64,000 nucleotides of DNA from Chrysopilus asiliformis (taxonomy: Eukaryota > Arthropoda > Insecta > Diptera > Rhagionidae): positions 54,891,553 to 54,955,552 of the forward strand of contig OZ035962.1 of the NCBI GenBank assembly GCA_964034945.1. Reading direction: 5' to 3'. This document shows, in pieces, positions 1-10,655 of the stretch. The position numbers and the translations under genes were made by a program. Under the pieces are notes generated by a model that did not search any database, was not told the DNA's origin, and saw only the letters and a list, made by a program, of their open reading frames with translations. Numbering within the stretch: position 1 is the stretch's first letter; each line of letters opens with the position of its first letter.

Positions 1-75
1 TTAAATTCTACTCCATGGACTGAGTCACTGAAAACAATTAATCTTGATTCAGTTTACCACATATTTCTAGAAATT

Positions 76-372
76 TTGAATTCAGCGATTAGTAACTATG
101 TGCCTTTCACCTTTGAAAATAATTCGATTGATAGTCCATGGGTAACTAAAGGATTGAAGAGATTAAAGAACGCAAAAAACAAGACTTTCAAAAAATTGAA
201 GTTGTTCCATGATGAACATTTTAGATCTCAATTCGTGCAGCTTAGAAAGGAGTTCGAATTTCTGCATCTTTTCCTTTACCAGAACTATCTTTTTGAAGTG
301 GAGGAAGATTTAAAGCGCAACCCAAGATTTTTTGCATATGTAAAAAAATTTAAAAAAAATCCGCTTCCCTAG
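76..372 (+). pseudogene. LINE A fragment between endonuclease and RT
   Basis: A 98-residue open frame rich in Lys and Phe, starting MNSAISNYVPFTFENNSIDS and ending KKFKKNPLP. It matches the weakly conserved helical linker that follows the APE endonuclease in Jockey/I-type LINEs, where Lys-rich KxLKRLKNAKNK-like and LF.YVK-like motifs are usual. Upstream endonuclease sequence lies outside the window. No independent function is expected. Confidence 0.55.
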
Positions 373-815
373 CATTGTGGCATTTAACAATGAAACTTCA
401 TATAATATGCAAGAATCTGTTAATCTTTTTGCCTCTTTTTTGAGCACAGTTTACATGCCTCCCAGGACTCTATCATGTAACCCCCAGCATACGATTAGTC
501 CAGTTAACGGACATCGACGTCAATGATGTTTTTTCGGCACTAAGTGCGTTAGACAATAACACATCCTGTGATGACGATAATCTTTGCAACTTTTTTCTTA
601 AATGCTGCCAGGAATCTCTTGCTGTCCCTCTATCGATTATCTTCAACCTATCACTTTCTTCAGGTCAATTCTTAGATCGTTGGAAATTATCGGCAATATT
701 CCCTATTCATAAATCGAGCGCAAAACAAATAGTTGAGAATTATCGTGGAATCTCAAAGCTTCCAGCAGTTTCAAAACTTTTTGAAGCAATTATTGCATCC
801 AAATTATCGTTTTTA

Positions 816-1306
816 TTGAAAGGGTCTATAAATTCCCTTCAACATGGTTTCATGGTGTTCGCGAACTATGCCGTGTCAGAGCTTGAACGTAGATCCCAAG
901 TTGATGCCATTTATACCGACTTTTCTAAATCGTTTGACAGAGTTGATCATTCTCTCCTAATTACAAAACTAGAAAATTTTGGTTTCAATTCATCATTGCT
1001 TGAGTGGCTAAAAAATTATTTAATTGGTCGCCTTCAGTACGTAAAAATAGGTGATTTCAGATCAAAAACAATTATAGTTCAATCAGATGCCCCCAGGGTA
1101 GCCATTTAGTTCCGTTGCTTTTCCTACTTATGGTCAAAGATCTTCCAACTATTTTTACTAACTGCCGTGCCTTACTTTTTGCTGATGATTTGAAGTTGTT
1201 TTATTCGATATCATCTCTAGCTGATTGTAATCGACTGCAATCTGACTTGAATAAGTTAATGCATTGGTGTGACCAGAATGCGTTGGGATTGAACAGCTGT
1301 AAATGA
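816..1306 (+). pseudogene. LINE A reverse transcriptase core, frameshifted
   Basis: Two adjacent frames share one RT domain. The first (816-1109) carries AIYTDFSKSFDRVDH, the first catalytic-Asp motif, then a LLEWLKNYLIGR helix. The second (1115-1306) carries the GP-FLLMVKDLP strand and CRALLFADDLKLF, the YxDD-equivalent box. The PQG turn is damaged by a frameshift and stop near 1095-1115. It continues past the inserted element at 1318, where K-C-V-I-S resumes as S-I-S-F-A-R. Confidence 0.8.
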
Positions 1307-1317
1307 TGTGTTATATC

Positions 1318-2493
1318 TAGAGCATTCAATACCGGGATACCGAAACCCGGGATCCCGGCCATTTTCTGGAACCGAAACCGAGATTGAATTGGGTAAAATT
1401 TCCCGATTTTCGGCGCTGAAAGCAAGCAATTTCTTACATGCTAAAATAGGCAAAATACTGTTCGTTCGCTGCCGAATATTTGCATTACGAAATAATGTAA
1501 GTACCTACATATTTCTGTTAATAACGACTGTGAATTAAAAGATTAATGCAAAATTAAGCCATCCGATTACATTTTCTTTACAAGTATAATTCACAGTCTC
1601 TTTAAAACAACAACAATATAATAGATTTATATGCGCTCACAGAAAGTATTAAATTTCCTGTAAAGTTATAATGTGTTTCTTATGTATAGGCAGGGAACAA
1701 CTATTATATAGAATGGAAAGTAACACCTTTCCTCATTAACTTCCACTAGAGCAGGGGTCTCCAAGATAACTGTCTCTGTACAACCACCACCACGTCGAAA
1801 CCACCACAACCTGAACTCGAAGCATTTGCTACTCGGCATTCAAAACCTCATTACAAATCTAATAAATATTAAGCAGACGAATGACATCCTCTTGCATCGA
1901 AAGTCTGAAACAAACTAACTACAAATCAAACTGCATATCGATTCTAGCTTACTGGTGGTGGAAAGAGATGTTCGATCACGTTCGGCGGCCTTTCGTTCAG
2001 GTTCATTTTTTTTTGAATGCTAATGTAAGATAGTATTGACAAAAACATTAATGTCGGCAAAGTAAAATGTGTCTGACTCAATAATATGTACGAGGAGCCG
2101 CAAGAGCCAAGGCCTGGAGATGCCTGCACTAGAGTAAGCACTACACTATAGAAATTTGTTTTGTTGTCTTACTTCTCCTTTCTGCTGTCATACACTCGAT
2201 GAAAAAATCAAATATGTTTTCTTATAATGCCACAGTCATTCAAAATGTGAATTTTTTAACTGTAATTTTCGGATGTACGCTTCCAACGCAAAAAATTTTG
2301 TTAGAGCTTTCCTTTCTATAATAGTAACCGTGGTATAGGTTTAAATTTAATGTTGCAATTGCAATTTTTTACTGGTAATTTCTTATTTTTTTTTTTACAT
2401 TTTCAGCACCGGTTCCAGAACCGGGTACCCGGTTCTCGAACATTCTAGCACCGAAAACCCGGTTCCTTAAAATTGTCTCGGTGCTGAAAGCTA
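1318..2493. mobile_element. hAT-like nonautonomous element inserted in LINE A
   Basis: About 1.18 kb separates codons that are contiguous in the LINE RT frame. The left terminus reads TAGAGCATTCAATACCGGGA and the right terminus, read inward, starts TAGCTTTCAGCACCGAGACA. TAGxG-type ends are common in hAT. The flanks ttatatc (left) and agtatatc (right) look like an imperfect 8-bp target duplication of the VIS codons. Several copies of GGTACCCGG/CCGGTTC motifs sit near both ends. I see no transposase coding sequence. Confidence 0.5.
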
Positions 2494-2964
2494 TAGTATA
2501 TCGTTTGCAAGAAACTCCTATAGCCTGAGTAATGCTCCTTTAATTAGAGTTCAGAAAGTAAGGGATCTGGGAGTCATCATCGATGTGAAATTTCAATTTC
2601 AGTACCACATTGATTTAATATGTGCTAAAGCTAACTCACGTTTAAGAAAGAAATTGTAAAGTTTTTAAAGACCTAACCACAATTAAAACTTTATATTTTA
2701 CTCTAGTTAGACCAATACTTGAGTATGGTACTATTATTTGGTCCCCGTTCTACACTGTTCATAGCGAAAGGGTTGAATCTGTCCAACGTAGATTTACCAG
2801 ATTTGCGCTTGCTAAATTTAATAGGTATTATCGCCATAATATGCCTTCATACTCGGTGAGATGCAAGCTTCTAGGAATTCAGTTACTAATTAATAGGCGT
2901 TTTGTGTCTTGCTCCCTATTCATTCACGACTTCTTTAATTAACATAAATGTGCCTCCAAGACCT
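2494..2964 (+). pseudogene. LINE A, RT C-terminal (thumb) segment
   Basis: Translation gives SISFARNSYSLSNAPLIRVQ, then KVRDLGVIIDVKFQFQYHID, then LVRPILEYGTIIWSPFYTVH and VESVQRRFTRFALAKF. This is the classic LINE RT thumb signature of DLGV.lD, R..LEY...vW.P and iE.vQr.ft motifs. A frameshift lies near 2655, where the text passes from KKL to the LYFTLV frame. The segment stops at INVPPRP, where the gypsy 5' LTR begins at 2965, and resumes at 8580. Confidence 0.8.
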
Positions 2965-3125
2965 TGTAGTGGCAACCCTGGACGTAAAATCCCAACTAGT
3001 AATCCTGACAAATAAACATTCTCATTCGCTCTTGGTCAGTCGATTGGTCGACATCAATTGTTAAATTTTATTGTTAAAGTTAATAGTTATAATAAAGTAG
3101 TTGTAAAAGCAGAATAACAAAACTA
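2965..3125 (+). repeat. 5' LTR of CsRn1-type gypsy
   Basis: Begins TGTAGTGGCAACCCTGGACG and ends AATAACAAAACTA. It matches 8419-8579 apart from c/a at the ninth base. It contains an AATAAA-like aataaa near its centre (gacaaataaac), the probable polyadenylation signal. An ACA follows the end in this copy, so the true terminus may be one or two bases later. Confidence 0.92.
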
Positions 3126-3128
3126 CAT

Positions 3129-3146
3129 TGGTGACCCCGACGTGAT
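3129..3146 (+). promoter_or_regulatory. Primer-binding site, tRNA-Trp type
   Basis: TGGTGACCCCGACGTGAT lies 3 bases past the LTR. It complements the 3' end of animal tRNA-Trp (acceptor end ...ACGTCGGGGTCA plus CCA, recalled from memory). CsRn1-clade elements are known to use tRNA-Trp. Confidence 0.8.
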
Positions 3147-3348
3147 CCTCCTGACAGGAAGAAGAAGCTTGGACAGCGTCAACCTGCGAAGCAAGGAGAA
3201 GTAAAAGAAATTTTTTTTTTACAAGCCGTGATTGTGGAAGTCTGGAACGACAAAGTCGTTCCAGTCAAATTTTAAGTGCTCATCGCTACATAAATTCAGA
3301 CCGAGACTCTTACGTCTATTTTTTATTATTTAGTTTAAGGCGAATATA

Positions 3349-3850
3349 TTGAGGATATTCACAATCCTCTTCGGTATTCGGTATTCGGTATTCGGTATTT
3401 TCGGTAATATTAAAAGACTGAAAATATTCTGCTGTGAACATCCCACAGCACAGATTTGAGAACAGCGCTTTTATTTGATACGTGACCAAATCATGAACTG
3501 CGAATTTGATTGTAAAATATATCACATACCTTTAAATCCATGTTTGATGTATTCTTTTGAATTTCTATTGTGGCAACGGCTATCAAAATTGAAAAAAATT
3601 GCAGTCCGATGAGATAACCAGCGAAAAAATTTGACAACTAAAAACATTACTAGCGCCACTCGCGGTTGATTCTTGATACCGAATACCGAGGCTGAAAAAC
3701 ACGACTCGAGGCATGTATACAATTACCGAATCCGGTAATTCATTTTTACATGAACCAAGTTACCGTCTCGGTAAAAATCTGTTAAATTTGACTGAATTAC
3801 CGAGCGGTAAATTTACCCGCATTTTAAAAGAGGACTGTGAATTCCCTCAT
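3349..3850. mobile_element. MITE in gypsy leader
   Basis: About 500 bp bounded by imperfect inverted ends: TGAGGATATTCACAATCCTC on the left, and the right end read inward as TGAGGGAATTCACAGTCCTC. The left end is followed by four TTCGGTA-type units, and TACCGAG/CGGTAA motifs recur inside. It has no coding capacity and would explain why the gag leader is about 1.1 kb long. Confidence 0.5.
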
Positions 3851-4283
3851 TATAAAATTGTTCGTCCAGCGGCCGACAGTGGTTCGAGTGATCCAACACG
3901 AGCGCATTTTCTTTGTTTTCAAAGTTTTACAAAACTACAGTTTTACAAAACTGCACAGTTCTTACTGTCTAAAACGAGTACACAACAGAAAAACTAAATT
4001 GCCGATCTACTGTACATTCAACGGAGAACAACACAGAAACTTCCTTCAACAATTGTTACATACAATAGTTTTAAGTGTTCAACGAAGATTTTCGTGCGTC
4101 ATATCATTTCATTTTTGTTGGAGATAATTGAATCCCGCTAAGTATTATTTCATTACAAAAAAAAGGCTTTTGATAATTTGTTTATTCAATCATCATTATT
4201 CAATCATCTTTATTTTTTTTATATTAATTTTATAATTAATTTACGAATTTCTCTGTGTAAACTGACCACGAGCGAAAGGTTAA

Positions 4284-5159
4284 ATGTCTTATAGCGAATA
4301 TAATAACAAAATCGCTACACGCATAAACGCGGAAGCAAGAACTACAGAACCACAGCAAAGCCCAAACCCAAACATGGATTCCCTTCGAGTTTGTTTACCA
4401 CCGTTTTGGCCTAATAAACCCGCGATCTGGTTCATTCAGGCCGAAGCGCAATTCACTGCGTTTAAGGTTACATCCGATCTCATGAAATATTGCTTATTAC
4501 TAGGAGCTTTACCTCCAGAAGTGTGTGATTCAGTCACTGACATTCTAGAAATGCCCCCTGACGAAGGAAAATATGAACATCTCAAGAAAACTCTAATTTC
4601 GCGTCACACCATTTCTGAAGAAGCCCGGTTAGAAAAACTTTTAGAAAAAGAAGATTTAGGTGATCGAAAGCCTTCGGAAGTATATCGCTCGATGGCAACA
4701 TTAGCAGGATCCACGGTTAGTAGCAAAACAATCAAAACCTTATGGCTCCGCAAGCTACCAAGAGTAGTACACGTGTCTCTGATCTCGATCGACAAGCCAC
4801 TAAATGAATTATTTGAGATCGCCGACAGAATCCACGAAGCTTCTAAAACCTCATCTATTTGCGAGACCACCCAGAGCCGCAGATCTTACAAAACCTACTC
4901 TCAACCCTCTAGCTCGATAACAAACGAAACACCCTTAGAAGAGAGAATCGCACACATCGAATCTATGCTTACTCGGCTCGGCTCAAACGACAATCGACGT
5001 TCGAGAAATTACACCCCGACGAGAAAATCGAATCGCTCGAAATCAAGGGGAAGAAGCGAGTCGCGAAACAGAGGCATGTGTTGGTATCATCGGCGACACG
5101 GAAACAAAGCACAAAAGTGCAATAAACCGTGTAACCACAAACCAAAACAGGGAAACTAA
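4284..5159 (+). CDS. gag: Gag of CsRn1-type gypsy
   Basis: 291 residues. The capsid begins near residue 35 with RVCLPPFWPNKPAIWFIQAE, the typical opening of this clade, and continues through GALPPEVCDSV and KTLISRHTISEEARLEKLL. A basic, Ser/Arg-rich tail (about residues 230-265) leads into CWYHRRHGNKAQKCNKPC, a Cys-His-Cys-Cys knuckle instead of the usual CCHC. The Met codon at 4284 is the first in frame after the leader. The frame is uninterrupted, so this product may still be made. Pol follows in another frame after a 17-bp gap. Confidence 0.88.
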   Translation: MSYSEYNNKIATRINAEARTTEPQQSPNPNMDSLRVCLPPFWPNKPAIWFIQAEAQFTAFKVTSDLMKYCLLLGALPPEVCDSVTDILEMPPDEGKYEHLKKTLISRHTISEEARLEKLLEKEDLGDRKPSEVYRSMATLAGSTVSSKTIKTLWLRKLPRVVHVSLISIDKPLNELFEIADRIHEASKTSSICETTQSRRSYKTYSQPSSSITNETPLEERIAHIESMLTRLGSNDNRRSRNYTPTRKSNRSKSRGRSESRNRGMCWYHRRHGNKAQKCNKPCNHKPKQGN

Positions 5160-5176
5160 ATGATCCGGTTGTCAAC

Positions 5177-5923
5177 GTGGCAGACAACCGGGCACAATCC
5201 AACTGCCGTCTTTTCGTTAGAGGCCAAACTAACAACACACAATTTTTTATAGACACGGGAGCGGATTTGTCCGTCATTCCCCTGAACCACGTTCCCAAAT
5301 CAAATCTTACCAAAGTTTCGAATTTCGCCCTTTCCGCCGCAAACGGCACCAAAACATCGACATATGGAACCAAACTTTTGTCTCTTGATCTCGGCCTTCG
5401 TAGAAAATTCAACCACTCCTTTCTCATAGCCGACGTTAATCGTCCCATAGTTGGCGCGGATTTTCTCACCAAATTTGGCTTACTCGTCGATCTCCGTGGA
5501 CGACGACTTCTAGATTCCAGTACCAGTCTACAAATACATGCAACGGTTGCAAGAGTCGATACTCCGAGCCCCATTCATTTTTCAGTAGACGGCGAATACG
5601 GACAGATACTACGAGAATTCTCACATCTCGTTGATCCACTTGACTACAACAAGCCAGTCAAACACACAGTAGTGCATCGAATCTTTACAAACGGCCCCCT
5701 GCCCTACTCAAAGCCAAGACGATTAGATCCCGCCAAATTCAGGACTGGAAAATGCGAATTCGAACATATGATCGAACTAGGCATATGTAGAGTGTCATCG
5801 TCGCCGACGTCGTCACCTCTGCATATGGTACGGAAGAAAAATAGCGAAGATTGGAGGCCGTGCGGTGACTACCGGCTTTTAAACGCTATCACCCAATCCC
5901 GCATATTCATGACTTTTCAATGA
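5177..5923 (+). pseudogene. pol: gypsy Pol: protease and N-terminal RT
   Basis: The protease active site FIDTGADLSVIP lies near residues 25-36, and a VGADFLTKFGLLVD flap-distal strand follows. The RT fingers carry ILREFSHLVDP, SPTSSPLHMVRKK and [14 protein letters not shown]. The frame ends at a stop after about 13 wrong-frame residues, because a deletion of about 16 bp removed part of the conserved fingers segment just after NAITQ. The same domain continues from 5920 in another frame. LTR near-identity suggests the lesion was carried by a recently mobilised, trans-complemented genome, or occurred after insertion. Confidence 0.85.
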
Positions 5924-6577
5924 AGTTAAACGGCTGTGCATTCTTTTCAAAAATCGACCTAGTGAGGGCGTATCATCTAATCCCTATGGCACCAGAAGAC
6001 GTTGCTTTAACTGCTATAACAACGCCATTTGGCCTTTTCGAGTACACCCGAATGCCATTCGGGCTCCGGAATTCTGGAAACACGTTCCAGAGATTTATAG
6101 ATGAAGTCTGTAGAGGACTCGGGTTTACTTTTCAGTACATTGACGATATCCTGATTGCCAGCAAAACAAAGGAAGACTGTTGGAATTCGGCGTAAATGTT
6201 AAGGCCTCAAAATGTGTTTTCGGCGTCCCATCACTGGATTTTCTCGGACACCACATATCGGCGAAGGGAATTAAACCATCCTCGGAAAAGATACATGCGA
6301 TTAGAGAATTTCCAGCACCAACATCGGTTAAAGACGCTCAAAGATTCATTGGCATGGTAAATTACTATCAGAGGTTCGTTCCGAAATTAGCCGAATTTCT
6401 AGCCCCAATTCACAACCATTTAACAACATTGCCGAAAGGTGCAAAACACTTCACTTGGCCCGACAACTGTCAACGGTGTTTCAAAGACACCAAAAATGCC
6501 CTAGCTAACGCCACCCTTCTTTCCCATCCTTTGGAAGACACCGAATACAGTATCGCAACTGACGCTTCCGACAAAGC

Positions 6578-6581
<4 letters not shown>
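5920..6581 (+). pseudogene. pol: gypsy Pol: RT palm and start of RNase H, two frames
   Basis: The first frame (5920-6195) holds [31 protein letters not shown] and [11 protein letters not shown], the YxDD catalytic box. A second small deletion after KTKED (about 6178) shifts the frame. The second frame (6180-6581) holds [20 protein letters not shown], the AQRFIGMVNYYQRFVP connection, and the opening SIATDASDKAV of RNase H with its first catalytic Asp. RNase H is then cut by a poly-T-bounded insertion. Confidence 0.87.
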
Positions 6582-6618
<37 letters not shown>

Positions 6619-6823
6619 TAAACACTTCAATAGCTTACAATTCATATGGAACCACAAAAGCTATGTTTAAAATTGGGAAAACTTCAAAAATTTAGAGAAT
6701 TTAGAAGCAGTATGAAATTAAGAAAAAATTAAATTAAATATTAAAGAAAATTTAAGAATTGGAAATAATAAGAATATTTTAGGGCTAAGGACTAGGCTAA
6801 AAGATAGAAATCAGTTAGAGGAT
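6582..6823 (-). mobile_element. 5'-truncated LINE 3' end inserted in gypsy RNase H
   Basis: A tract of 37 T (6580-6616) followed by about 205 bp of noncoding AT-rich sequence interrupts RNase H between DKAV and GAVLQQ. On the minus strand it reads as a 3' UTR ending GTAAGCTATTGAAGTGTTTA, then ATAAA and poly(A). Short cagtt repeats flank it (6577-6581 and 6824-6828). This is a standard target-primed insertion of a 5'-truncated LINE or SINE-like transcript. Confidence 0.8.
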
Positions 6824-6837
6824 CAGTTGGAGCAGTA

Positions 6838-8418
6838 TTGCAACAGCGACACAAAGGAAGGTGGCAACCACTAGCTTTCTTTTCCAAGAAATTGTCCCCA
6901 ACCCAGCAAAAATACTCGGCATTCGACCGGGAACTTCTAGCGATTTATCTATCGATAAAACACTTCAGATACTTCGTTGAGGGAAGGAAGTTTCATATTA
7001 TTACAGATCACAACCCTTTGACCAACGCGATTTCATCTAAAACCGAGAGAAGCCCCCGCCAAACTCGACAGCTGGACTACATTTCCCAATTTTCTACCGA
7101 TATCAGATGGGTATCGGGTAAAGAAAATGTAGTGGCGGACACACTTTCTCGCGTTTGCCTAGACGCAGTAGAAGTAACATCGAATTTGGTAAAAGCACAA
7201 GCGGTCGACAAAGAGTTACAAAACCTTCTCGATAAAAAGGATCGAAGGGGAGACAATCAATTTCAACTAAAATTGTTTGAATTTCCCGATTTCAAACTAT
7301 GGTGCGAAGTCTCTACAGGAACAAATCGTCCGTACGTACCCAACGAATGCAGACGAGCGATATTCGAAAACCTCCACAATCTATCACACCCTGGAGTTAG
7401 AGGATCTCAGAAACTAGTGGCTTCGCGATATTTTTGGCCCAATATCAGGACAGACGTCTCACTTTGGTCGAAAAGTTGCATTTCGTGCCAAAAGTCTAAA
7501 ATATCTCGCCACACCAAAACAGAACATGGTGTTTTCCAGATTCCCAAATGTAGGTTTGACCACATTCATATCGATCTAGTTGGACCCCTTCCAGAATCAA
7601 GTGGATGCCGGTACCTTTTAACGATTATCGATCTGACCCGATGGCCAGAAGCGTGCCCCATTAAAGACATGACAGCAGACACAGTAGCAAAAAGTTTCGT
7701 TGAACTGTGGGTTTCTCGATTCGGAGTACCCTTACGAGTTACAACGGACCAAGGAACTCAATTCGAGTCACGCCTTTTCAAAGCTCTAACGAAACTGCTA
7801 GGTTCGCATCGAATTCGTACAACACCCTACCATCCGCAGGCCCACGGAATGGTGGAACGATTCCACCGACGCCTCAAGGAAGCATTAGTCGCGCGCTGTA
7901 ATACAGTGCATTGGAAAGATGAAATTCCGTTAGTTTTGCTCGGAATCCGGAATGCTATCAAAGAAGACCTTAAAAGCACTTCAGCGGAACTGGTTTACGG
8001 TCAAAATTTAAGACTACCAGGCGATTTTTTTCCGGACGACTTACGTTCCAATCTCGCCGAACCTGATCCGTCCGATTTTATTAACAGGATTAGAGATAAA
8101 ATGCGAAATATGGTACCCATCGATAGTCGTAAATCTTCACAAAATATCTTTGTACCCAAAAATTTAGACAATGCCGAACATGTATTCATCCGAGATGATA
8201 AAATTCGTAAACCACTTACTCCTCCTTACAACGGGCCATATAAAGTCATACGACGCTTAAGAAAACATTTTGTAGTGGACATTGACGGAAAACACACATC
8301 AATATCCGTGGATCGTTTGAAACCCGCATATGGTTTTTTAACATTATCCAAGAAACAGATTTCAAACCCGCGCAAAATCGTTAGGTTCTCAACCGAGACC
8401 CATCTAGGGGGAGGGTGA
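6838..8418 (+). CDS. pol: gypsy Pol: RNase H remainder and integrase
   Basis: Opens with the rest of RNase H ([47 protein letters not shown]). Integrase follows: the HHCC zinc domain ([10 protein letters not shown] ... CISCQKSK), then catalytic Asp in HIDLVGPLP, Asp in [11 protein letters not shown] and Glu in [16 protein letters not shown] module ([13 protein letters not shown]) and a short basic tail follow. A residue seems to be missing where most relatives have IDRFTRWPEA (here IDLTRWPEA). The segment is open, but its natural N-terminus is cut off by the insertion upstream. Confidence 0.88.
   Translation: MQQRHKGRWQPLAFFSKKLSPTQQKYSAFDRELLAIYLSIKHFRYFVEGRKFHIITDHNPLTNAISSKTERSPRQTRQLDYISQFSTDIRWVSGKENVVADTLSRVCLDAVEVTSNLVKAQAVDKELQNLLDKKDRRGDNQFQLKLFEFPDFKLWCEVSTGTNRPYVPNECRRAIFENLHNLSHPGVRGSQKLVASRYFWPNIRTDVSLWSKSCISCQKSKISRHTKTEHGVFQIPKCRFDHIHIDLVGPLPESSGCRYLLTIIDLTRWPEACPIKDMTADTVAKSFVELWVSRFGVPLRVTTDQGTQFESRLFKALTKLLGSHRIRTTPYHPQAHGMVERFHRRLKEALVARCNTVHWKDEIPLVLLGIRNAIKEDLKSTSAELVYGQNLRLPGDFFPDDLRSNLAEPDPSDFINRIRDKMRNMVPIDSRKSSQNIFVPKNLDNAEHVFIRDDKIRKPLTPPYNGPYKVIRRLRKHFVVDIDGKHTSISVDRLKPAYGFLTLSKKQISNPRKIVRFSTETHLGGG
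8404..8418 (+). promoter_or_regulatory. Polypurine tract of CsRn1-type gypsy
   Basis: TAGGGGGAGGGTGA lies directly 5' of the 3' LTR and overlaps the last codons of integrase. This is the expected plus-strand primer position. Confidence 0.75.
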
Positions 8419-8579
8419 TGTAGTGGAAACCCTGGACGTAAAATCCCAACTAGTAATCCTGACAAATAAACATTCTCATTCGCTCTTGGTCAGTCGATTG
8501 GTCGACATCAATTGTTAAATTTTATTGTTAAAGTTAATAGTTATAATAAAGTAGTTGTAAAAGCAGAATAACAAAACTA
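8419..8579 (+). repeat. 3' LTR of CsRn1-type gypsy
   Basis: 161 bp, identical to 2965-3125 except for one base by my reading. LINE A coding sequence (KTLRNSLFIPV) begins directly after it. Confidence 0.92.
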
Positions 8580-8702
8580 AAAACTCTTCGAAATTCTTTA
8601 TTTATTCCCGTTCCATATCATCGCACTAATTACGGCATAGCTGAACCAATAACAAATTGTGCATTAAAATATAACCAAGTTCAGCATACTGAATCTTTTT
8701 AA
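8580..8702 (+). pseudogene. LINE A, C-terminal end of ORF2
   Basis: Translates KTLRNSLFIPVPYHRTNYGI and then AEPITNCALKYNQVQHTESF, ending at a TAA. The FxxPxxRTNYGxxEPI motif is the conserved extreme C-terminus of many Jockey-like ORF2 proteins. It joins in sense to INVPPRP at 2964, which proves that the gypsy element inserted into this LINE. Confidence 0.85.
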
Positions 8703-8749
8703 TTGAAATCGGTTATTTACCGCGTGAAAATTTTAATTCAAAATATATA

Positions 8750-10565
8750 TTTTGAATACTAACCTGACGTTTCGGACAAAACTATGTTATCCATGGTCAC
8801 AGGCGGGACTGACTTCTCAGTTGCTCAGCCTTGAACTTGACCGCAAATTGTAACGGTGCTGTTGAATCGGCAAAATTTTATTTGTTTGTTGGGAACAAAC
8901 AACACTAACGGTGTCAGGGACTGAGTTATCCCATCCCCTAGGTGGTTTTAACAAACGCAACACAGGATTCCAAGAGCTGGACAATTTGAAACTATCATCT
9001 CTATTAAATGTTGACCGGCGTTTGATTTCGATAGCTTCACGAACGAGACGTTTTCCAGGGGCGTTTGATCTTTTGGTGATCTAAGGTATCCCCTAACCTT
9101 TTTTGGTGGTAAGTAGATCACTTTAATATCATGACGTTTAAGTATCTTGCTGATTCGGTTTGACACACCACTCATATAAGGAAGAAAGGCTAGTTTTTTG
9201 GTTACGTCAGTCTGTGTCGTGACTCTATTGTCTGCTGGTGGTTTAAATTTGCGCATTCTTTTATTGTAACCATTCCTGGCCAGCACTCCATCGATATATT
9301 TTAGCTCTTCATTTAGATGTTGCTGGTCACATATCCTGTGTGCCCTGTTTATCAGTGACGCTACTACAGAGCGTAAATTAGCTGGGCAATGATGAGAGCT
9401 TGCGTGGAGGTATCTGTCTGTATGAGTGGGTTTCCGATAAACTGTATGGGATAACGTTCCGTCTGTTTTTCTCATTATTTTAACATCTAGAAATGGTAAT
9501 ACTCCATCACACTCTGGTTCCATTGTGAATTGTGTCATTGGATGAATGGAATTTAGAAGTGTGAGAAACTCATTTAGATGATTCTGTTTAATTATCACAA
9601 AAGTGTCATCAACGTATCGAATGAAAACTTTTGGTTTGTGGATTGATTTTGCTAAAGCCTCTTGTTCAATGTATTCCATCCACAAATCTGCAACTAGGGG
9701 GGAAATCGGTGAACCCATTGCGACTCCATTTTTCTGAATGAAAAATTCGTCATTGAATCTAAAATATCCCGCTTTTAGACAAAATTCTAATAAATTCAAT
9801 ATTCCTATGTCTTCACCACTGTTCTCGAGTTTTGTCCTTATCCAGTTGACTGCATCATCGATAGGTACGTTGGTAAATAATGAGATGACATCGAAACTTA
9901 CCATTATTTCATCATTATCTAATGTTATGTTTTTCACCAGATCCACAAAATGACCCGAATCTCTCACATAGGTGGAAGATTTCCCTGTAATCGGTGATAG
10001 TTTGGATGTGAGAAACTTTGCTAGTTTATAAGTTGGTGCGTTGATCTGGCTAACTACTGGTCGCATAGGAATTCCATCCTTATGTATTTTTGGTAACCCA
10101 TACAATTTTGGCGGTACGACACAAGAAGGAATCAATTTCATGTTATTGATAAGATATTTATGCTCATTGGTAATTTTATTAGTTTTGCGTAATATGCGCT
10201 TTGTGGGATCAAATGTCACTTTCTGGTACGTTGATGTATCAGAGAGTAAAACATTCATTTTGTCAATATAATCATTGACATTCATCACCACCGTGGCATT
10301 GCCTTTATCAGCTGGTAAAACGATAATGCTTTTATTCTTACGCAATTCAACCAAAGCATTTAACTGTCCCTTGGTCGTATTGTTTTTTGGAATCACTGCT
10401 TTGCGTATAACAACGGCTGTATCTTGCCTGATGACGTCGGCAATATCAGCTGTGAAAGCATTCTTTTGTATGCACTCTTCTATAGAACAGACCAATTGTT
10501 CTATTGGCACTTGAGTTGGAGTTGGTGCAAAATTTAATTTAAATTTAATTACAGTCCAACTACAG
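8750..10565 (-). mobile_element. Penelope-like element, truncated
   Basis: Minus-strand Penelope-like retroelement of about 1.8 kb. It has an RT core, a C-terminal tail in a different frame and a 3' terminal block with GAAACGTCAGG (about 8762-8790), a string typical of Penelope termini. The 5' side is truncated near 10560 at a duplicated ACAGTCCAAC. The endonuclease domain is largely missing. Confidence 0.85.
8817..9050 (-). pseudogene. Penelope-like C-terminal tail, frameshifted
   Basis: In the second minus frame the sequence reads LVREAIEIKRRSTFNRDDSF, then KLSSSWNPVLRLL, ending at a TGA. This is the conserved segment just C-terminal to the GIY-YIG endonuclease in Penelope-like elements (REA.EI....FNRD...LS..W.P). 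It follows directly on RT-end residues SPKDQTPLEN. The intervening GIY-YIG module (roughly 80-100 residues in relatives) is therefore deleted and the junction is out of frame. Confidence 0.75.
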
Positions 10566-10570
10566 TCCAA
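9050..10570 (-). pseudogene. Penelope-like reverse transcriptase
   Basis: About 500 residues of real homology. Motifs in order: LNFAPTPTQVPIE, IIVLPADKGNATVVM, PKLYGLPKIHKDGIPMRPVV, MVSFDVISLFTNVP, NGVAMGSPISPLVADLWME, IRYVDDTFVI (catalytic box), LPFLDVKI and TDRYLHASSHH. These are diagnostic of the Penelope/TERT-like RT lineage. The upstream N-terminus is missing. At about 9050 the frame crosses a deletion junction and the last 33 residues are out of frame. The RT core has no stop, so the catalytic fold could be intact. Confidence 0.9.
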
Positions 10571-10655
10571 CGGGTCTATAGTTCAACGACTTAAGGTCTG
10601 AACTTCCGGGGGCGGACTTTTAGAGGCATGAAGTCATGAAAATTGTTTTTGAGCT

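Larger units (their letters stand above)
1..1317 (+). mobile_element. LINE A, first segment (degenerate non-LTR retrotransposon)
   Basis: First part of a decayed non-LTR retrotransposon entering from the left window edge. After interruptions it resumes at 2494-2964 and 8580-8702. Visible pieces in order are the linker between endonuclease and reverse transcriptase (76-372), RT palm strands (816-1109) and the FADDLKLF catalytic box (1115-1306). The stretch 373-815 keeps coding traces such as the FLDRWKLSAIFPIHKS-type motif but is out of frame. The motif order fits the Jockey/I/CR1 group; I do not assign a clade. Non-functional. Confidence 0.8.
2965..8579 (+). mobile_element. CsRn1-type Ty3/gypsy LTR retrotransposon (defective)
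   Basis: Full-length element with two 161-bp LTRs that I read as differing at one base, a tRNA-Trp-type primer site, Gag with a CHCC knuckle, and Pol ordered PR-RT-RH-IN. CHCC Gag and tRNA-Trp priming are known hallmarks of the CsRn1 clade. It sits inside LINE A. RT has two small deletions and RNase H is split by a LINE 3' fragment, so it cannot move by itself. A clear target duplication is not visible: acct on the left, aaaa on the right. Confidence 0.9.

Noticed and set aside
3371..3400. TTCGGTA microsatellite as an independent satellite
   Set aside because: Only four units, and it lies at the left end of a MITE that has matching motifs at its right end.
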